Below are positions 58,936-64,000 of a DNA stretch of 64,000 nucleotides, piece after piece (positions within the stretch are counted from its first letter, which is position 1; each line of letters starts with the position of its first letter). Position numbers and translations under genes: made by a program. Source of the DNA: Isoetes taiwanensis (taxonomy: Eukaryota > Streptophyta > Lycopodiopsida > Isoetales > Isoetaceae); assembly GCA_021234155.1 (NCBI GenBank), contig JAJEKV010000104.1:2717985-2781984 (forward strand). Reading direction: 5' to 3'. The notes under the pieces are model-generated. The model was not told the DNA's origin. It worked only from the letters and a program-made list of their open reading frames with translations, and did not search any database.

Positions 58936-60508
58936 CTACTGAGGGCTCAGTAATTGCAGACGTTTATCTAGAACCTCAAGTATGTATAATGCCAAGTCAT
59001 GCACAGATGGTGCTCTGAGAAGTTGTGGAAGCGTGGAATGGAATGCTAAGGTCAAAAAATGATTCCGGACTATCTCAAAAGCAGGGCAACTCAGAAGAGT
59101 ATGGCTTTCATCTTCAATAACCTGTAACTGGCAACAGGCACATAGTCTCGCTTCTCGCGGCAATTGCGGCCGCTCCCATCTACCCGTCTCAATCCGTAGC
59201 CTGTGGGATCCCGTGCGAATTGATGCAATAGCTACAAGCTTGTTCCTGGACAATGAAGCAAGCAAATAAGCTTGGGGCCCTGGTGCCAAGGTGGGATTTA
59301 TGTGTGCATGATAATGACCAGTTTTCACTTGGGCCAAAGTAACTGCGTCCCATATCTTTTGAGAAAAACGACCATTGAGATATTGTTGCAAAAGCTCGGG
59401 ATCAGAACTGGCAAGCATCAGGCAGTGCTCTGGTTGCACAGTCCAACGGGCAAACCATGTAGTGCAATGCTCTTTCCAACATCGTTTCAAACACTGAGGA
59501 GATTCAGCCATGGCAAGTGCAAGAACAGGATACCTAACATCATCCATGTGGTGCACCTTGCGGATATAGTGGAGATGGCGCTTCATGGCAGAATGTTGAA
59601 GAGGCCAAAAGCCTGTCTCTTGTAAAAGAATAGCATAGGGCACCGTTGTTTTAACTCCAAGGCTGTAAGTGAGAAAGGACTTTTGCACCCGCTCCAAGCT
59701 CTCCCAAGCACTAGCACTAATGGCAGACCCCCACACTTCAGAACCATACAGTAAAACAAGCTCTACCAAAGCCCGAAACAAGTGAGCTTTCCGTGGCCAA
59801 TCATGAATTTCTGCGCGAAAACAATTGTTTTGCATTGCATAGAGTGCTCTCCATCCAGCAGCCACCCGCTTGGTAATACACTGTTCCCAAAGTGTGTTCT
59901 TACAGAATTCTACACCAAGATACTTGTAGCTATCTACAACTTCAACTTCGCGGCTATCATAGTGCATAGTAGGAACATTGTGACGAGAAGATTGAACTAC
60001 CAAAAGCTTGGTCTTTTGGAGATTAACACGCAGACCTGTGTTCTCACAAAAACTGTGCAGAGCATGTAAATATTGCTGCATACTAGCAGTGGTATGTGCC
60101 AGAAGTGAAACATCATCAGCATACATAAGTTGCCTAATGATATAGTGTGCCAAATGTGGACCTCCGCCGCCATGATTATCAAGCCATTCTTCCAATTGAT
60201 CAATGTACAAGCCAAAGAGTGTAGGAGATAAAGGGCAACCCTGACGAACTCCAATATTGCTAGTGATTTGAGTACCTGATGCTGGAAATGTAGCAAAAAC
60301 CCTTTCATAGAGCTGATAAACTGCATTTTGAAGATCTTGTGGAACCCCAAGTGCCTGCAAGCGCTGCCAAAGAAGCTCGCATGGTACTGTATCAAAAGCA
60401 GAAGTAAAATCCACAAAGCATATATAGAGGTCTTGTTTCAAACTTCGACTATGTTCAATAAGCATGCGCAATGTGAAAATATGGTCTATTGTAGAATGGC
60501 ATCGTATG
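58936..60508 (-). CDS. LINE family A copy 3: reverse transcriptase and zinc-finger end (5' truncated)
   Basis: An open frame of 511 residues (58936-60471), best preserved of the LINEs. Numbered from its first Met: FVDFTSAFDT with Asp21 (motif A), GVRQGCPLSPTLFGLYID near 74-91 (motif B), YADD at 117-120 (motif C), and GLRVNLQKTKLL near 146. A C-terminal zinc-binding motif has Cys444, Cys447, His457 and Cys462. The same frame can be read upstream to about 60508 (HSTIDHIFTL). The endonuclease and fingers are missing, so it is a 5'-truncated copy, the normal result of incomplete target-primed reverse transcription. The intact 1.5-kb frame and complete tail suggest it is fairly young. Confidence 0.9.
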
Positions 60509-60900
60509 AGTAGAGGACTGAGATGGCCATCTTAGATTGAGATCTGAAGCTCTGCTCGGTGCAGAATCCTTTATCAACTCTGCGCATTTCCTCACTATTC
60601 CTGCCACTGGGTAGAAGATTACGTAGATAACTAATGCGAGGTCAGCATCCATGCCAAAGTTAGGGCTGCCCACATAATTTGTGGCTAAAACCTTACCTAC
60701 TTCCACCGTCACTATTCCATCTGTCTTTTATCAATTCTTCAGGAATACACAGCTACATCTAGATGGCAGGCTTTTGTCAAAGGACCAACAAACTCCGAAG
60801 AGACCTTGCCGGGAGTAAAATCCTTGATAATTGTGATCACATCAAGAACTGTTGGGCTATAATGGAATGTCAACACTCACAAAATTTGTTGTGTTCCATA
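60509..60900. other. Unassigned DNA upstream of LINE copy 3
   Basis: An 85-codon minus frame (60455-60712) includes VGSPNFGMDADLALVIYV but no family was recognised. Confidence 0.4.
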
Positions 60901-60916
60901 TGGCATTCCAGCTGGG

Positions 60917-61803
60917 ATGAAACCCATTCAGAGGCTTGACAAAGGCCACAAACGTTATTGGGATGAGGCTGGGACGCCTGAGGTTATGGATGAAAAGTTT
61001 GTTGAGGGGCAAGATGATGAGTATAGGTCTGAGACAATTGTCGATGTGCCTGGGACTTCTTACATTCCTTTGGATACCACAGACTATACAATGGCGGTTG
61101 GATGGGTGGAGGCATTTTTGGCCTCTTTGTTAATATTCTTTATTTCGTTGATCACGTTTCTTTGTTTGCAGTTCTTTGATAATGCCTGGTTTAGAGATGG
61201 AGATTGGTAATGGGGGCGTGGTTGGGGCTGCTGTTGGGGGATAGCCTGTGGCTACTGAAAATAGTAGCCCTGTGGGGATTGTGGGGGCTAGGGCAGCCCA
61301 TGGTAATGAGGTAATTGATGTTACTAGTGATGAAGATGCCTCGGCTTCCCCTCCTATGAGGCCTCCTGCACCTGGCCCAAGTATTCATGATGTCATACAT
61401 AATGCCATGCCCTCTCCGCTTCCCAACCCAGTGAGGCCTCCTACGCCTGGCCCAAGTATTCATGATGTCATACATAATGCCATGGCCTCTCCCGTTGTGC
61501 TCTCTCCAAATGGGGGAGCAAGTGCAGGTGGCCTTGGAGGTGGTTCAATCTGTTGTGAATATCAATACGCTTGCCGAGTCTATGGCAGCCTTTATTTGAT
61601 TATTCAAGATGCAATTGGGTCATTTGTTTGCAGATTTGGAGGATGCAGTTTCACACATGGAATGGGAGGAGGTGGAGGTGAGCTCTGCTGAGTGCCAGCA
61701 TATGCGAGCGCATATGAACTTGGCAAGAGCTCTTTTGATTAGGGAGTTGAGGCACATTGATGCAATGGCAAGGTGGCACAATGCTGTCATGAATAACAAT
61801 CAG
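60917..61803 (+). pseudogene. Broken uncharacterised gene with proline repeats and SIM-like motif
   Basis: A first frame (60917-61105) reads KPIQRLDKGHKRYWDEAG and on to IPLDTTDYTMAVGW. A possible intron follows to the TTTGCAG at about 61170. The next frame, with one TAG at 61241, has EVIDVTSDEDAS (hydrophobic core plus acids, like a SUMO-interaction motif) and a duplicated PGPSIHDVIHNAM (61375 and 61450). After a shift at GGGGG near 61515 it continues as a helical, coiled-coil-like stretch: LGHLFADLEDAVSHMEWEEV, then LIRELRHIDAMARW, to a GT donor at 61804. The family is not recognised. One stop and one frameshift suggest decay, unless these are sequence errors. Confidence 0.45.
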
Positions 61804-61983
61804 GTACTGAATTCATTTTTTTGTTTTCATAAATTCTTTCTTTCGTGAATTTTGTTTGTGCAAGTATGTTGCATTGGGTGAAGACAAAAAAATCTGAAAT
61901 ATATGTGGAAAATGCCTGTGTGTCTGGAAGGGAAAAAAAATGTTGTAAAAAAGTGTGATGTGCTTGAAAAAAAACAGATTTTG

Positions 61984-62080
61984 ATGTTTGATTGGTTTTC
62001 AATAAAATAAAAAAGGAGGCGAAAATGGTTGTATGTTTGATTGGTTTTCAATAAAATAAAAAAGGAGGCAAAATGGTTGT
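61984..62080. repeat. Two tandem 48-49-bp units
   Basis: ATGTTTGATTGGTTTTCAAT... at 61984 and 62033; the units differ by one G. Confidence 0.92.
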
Positions 62081-62100
62081 ATGTTTGCATGGGATTAGCT

Positions 62101-62168
62101 CCTGCCCTATAAGGGTGGCCAAGTTGCTTGGAGTTGCGCAATGCACAAGGGATTCAAATCCCCCAGCC
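62101..62168 (+). repeat. tRNA-like SINE head
   Basis: GTGGCCAAGTTGC (A-box-like) and GGATTCAAATCCC (B-box, near-canonical) lie about 30 bases apart. Fold and length do not give a full tRNA. Confidence 0.6.
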
Positions 62169-62288
62169 TGTTTCTTGCTTTGAATTCTTATGACCTGCAG
62201 ATAAACTCTTCTTGCTGTGCAAACTCGCATGGAAGGGAATGATGGCGCGGCTTCAACCTGGTCTCTAGCAGCCAGATGCATGCACTTG

Positions 62289-62422
62289 ATGGCCTTTTTG
62301 GGCGTGTTACTCAAGGCTTCAACCTAGTTGTAATGGCCTTTTTGGGCGTGTTACTCAAGGCTTCAACCTAGTTGTAGCCTTAGCCAGATGCACTTGATGG
62401 CCTTTTTGGGCATGTTACTTAA
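62289..62422. repeat. 43-44-bp tandem repeat, about 2.6 units
   Basis: Units ATGGCCTTTTTGGGCGTGTT... start at 62289, 62333 and 62397. The last is shortened, and a GCCAGATGCACTTG spacer precedes the last unit. Confidence 0.9.
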
Positions 62423-62424
62423 GT

Positions 62425-62539
62425 TAGGGGTAATGTTCGGTGGCAGGGCATTACGCGGGGTAAGGCCCTGGCGAGCCCGTTAGGGCGAGCCAGCTGGGTC
62501 GCGACTCCCAGAATGCCCCCGCCAATCAACACTACCCCT
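62425..62539. repeat. Foldback element, copy 2
   Basis: Arms AGGGGTAATGTTCGGTGGCA and the inverse ending GATTGGCGGGGG / ACACTACCCCT flank a core, GGCGAGCCCGTTAGGGCGAG, shared with copy 1 at 30.5 kb. Confidence 0.75.
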
Positions 62540-63127
62540 CGAAATGTTAGGGGTAGGCCACATTTCCTCAGCCTTAGATGGATTCTTGGCGAGTTCAGCG
62601 ATGGATCATTCAAGATTAGGATTGAATCATTCAAGATTAGGCAGAAACAGGCAGATTCAACACGATTGTGCCTCTGCTTCAACACGATTGTGGCGCCTCT
62701 GCTTCAACACGAAGGCTCTTTAGTTGCCGGATTTGCCTTGCCGGATTGCCTCGGCCCTTTGATTGCCGGATTTGTCTTGCCGGATTGCGTCATGCTCTGC
62801 ATCGAAACAAGAAAAAACAAGCTTACCTAAAATTTTCCTCTGTTTTTTCTACTTTCAAGAAGATGATTCTTATAATTTATCTGCCGGATCTATGAATCCA
62901 GAATAAAAAAGAAGCTGGGAGGGTACCTTCTTGAGATCGGTGGGCATAGTCGGGGACAGATTGGACTGCATTGGACAGATTGGCACAAGCACTTCCAGAT
63001 TCCAGATGGCACTAGCTACGACAGCTGGCACTAGCAACCTGCCAGGTAGGACAGGAAAGCCATAAGAAAGTTATAGGATTTAAGAACGATGATAATAAGG
63101 AGAAATGTGGCCTACCCTAACATTTCG
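62540..63127. repeat. 588-bp segment with 26-28-bp inverted ends
   Basis: CGAAATGTTAGGGGTAGG... at 62540-62567 is inverted at 63102-63127 (...CCTACCCTAACATTTCG), with one G fewer. Inside are duplicated words GATTGCCGGATTTG and CCTCTGCTTCAACACGA. It may be a small non-autonomous DNA element; no target duplication was identified. Confidence 0.65.
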
Positions 63128-64000
63128 TTTCTACAATGCCCTACTTTAAGGGGATTGCAAAAAGGAATTAGCATGTTGCTATTTTGGACTCAACACTTAT
63201 ATAGTTTGGTTCTCTATGGTCGTCAAATGCCCTAAAGAATAAGGGTGTTTGACCCAACCCTTGCTTAGGTGTACGCATAGGATGGTCCTAGAGGGAATAT
63301 GCCAAAGAATGTTTCTCCATCCAATGCTCCAGGAATGACTAGAGGTTCCATCAGCAATATATACCACAAACATGATCAGAAAGATTGCTATTAATAACTG
63401 TGGAAGGCACAATATTGTTCAAACCTCTTAGTTATCAAGACAAGAGTGGTTTGTAGATTCCTCGCATCAATCCTTGTTCTTGTTCTAGTGGTGATTGTAA
63501 GGAACTTAGCCGTAAGCTAATCCTAATCAATGTGAGTACTTGAAAAACATGTTAATATTTATAGCGAAGTATTTACAACTCGTATTTCATAGCCTATATT
63601 AACTTAGCCATACCAATTTACTTGGTGACTGAAAGAAAATTAATTCATTAGATGGCTTACAAATCTAGCTCAGTGGCAGATCAAGTGATGGTTTGCAGGA
63701 GCAACTTGGTGTTCAAGAAGGTTTACATTAGGAATTGCTACATAACAATGTATAACAATGTAGCAATAGCCATTTTTATTGCACCACTTCTAAGGCAAGT
63801 AGACTAAGCTGTTCAGCAGGTTACTATCAGAAAACACTCAATAAAACCCAAGTGTTGTCAGCGAATCCTCTGATTTGGTATTTGCCACTTATGAAACAGC
63901 CACACTACTCAGTAATGGGGCTGGGATTAAACAGAGGCAGTAGAAGAAAAAAATAAACGAGATGTAGGAAAGAAAGGTTGTCACATACACCCTTTAGAAA
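63128..64000. other. No gene recognised; tRNA-like box at 63670
   Basis: TAGCTCAGTGGCAGA at about 63668 is a very tRNA-like A box, with a weak B-box-like TTGGTGTTCAAG some 35 bases on. No coding motif is present. Confidence 0.4.

Noticed and set aside
50846-63725. Functional tRNA genes at the tRNA-like box pairs
   Set aside because: None forms a full cloverleaf with matching acceptor stem and a clear anticodon. SINE heads explain them better.

Overview
The window looks like nuclear DNA of a land plant with a large, repeat-rich genome. The evidence is a Ty3/gypsy chromovirus, a TRIM, a Tourist-like MITE, plant-type gene fragments (MAP kinase, CLV1/BAM-like receptor kinase, glyoxalase, PRT6-like, nepenthesin-like, RID3-like) and one intact plant mTERF gene. 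The unusual non-L1 LINEs make me favour a fern or another non-flowering lineage, but that is inference. Almost everything here is mobile or broken. The only gene I consider intact is the intron-less mTERF gene at 28088-29179 on the minus strand.

Layout. 1-4282: 3' half of a Ty3/gypsy chromovirus (RNase H, integrase, broken integrase C-terminus, chromodomain, polypurine tract, 3' LTR), abutting a GATA microsatellite. 4.3-11.2 kb: mostly uncoded DNA with a CACTA-like end, a PRT6-like exon fragment (minus), a nepenthesin-like protease fragment and short direct repeats. 11266-11684: Tourist-like MITE with TAA duplications. 11.9-13.9 kb: decayed LINE (family A) containing an L1-type segment. 14888-15365: complete TRIM on the minus strand. 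16.1-16.7 kb: L1 zinc-finger remnant.

16.9-25.0 kb: a mosaic of exon-intron pieces from at least five unrelated genes, all on the plus strand (RID3-like WD40, MAP kinase 5' end, glyoxalase, receptor kinase, WDR7/rabconnectin-like WD40). Two copies of one short repeat and a duplicated piece of the WDR7-like gene lie among them. Retained introns point to DNA-level capture and shuffling, as Helitrons or Pack-type elements do, though no element ends were proven.

31372-50327: a tandem LTR-internal-LTR-internal-LTR array of a large non-autonomous retrotransposon (LARD-like). It has LTRs of about 1.73 kb and internal regions of about 6.9 kb with no recognisable gag or pol. Its LTRs, primer-binding site and polypurine tract match the family of the chromovirus at the left edge, so that lineage is the probable source of its enzymes. 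The internal region carries a 27-bp minisatellite and two tRNA-like pol III box pairs.

50.3-64 kb: tRNA-like SINE heads, minisatellites, two more family A LINE copies (minus), one LINE of a second lineage (family B, plus) placed head-to-head with a family A copy, a broken uncharacterised gene near 60.9-61.8 kb, and small foldback elements.
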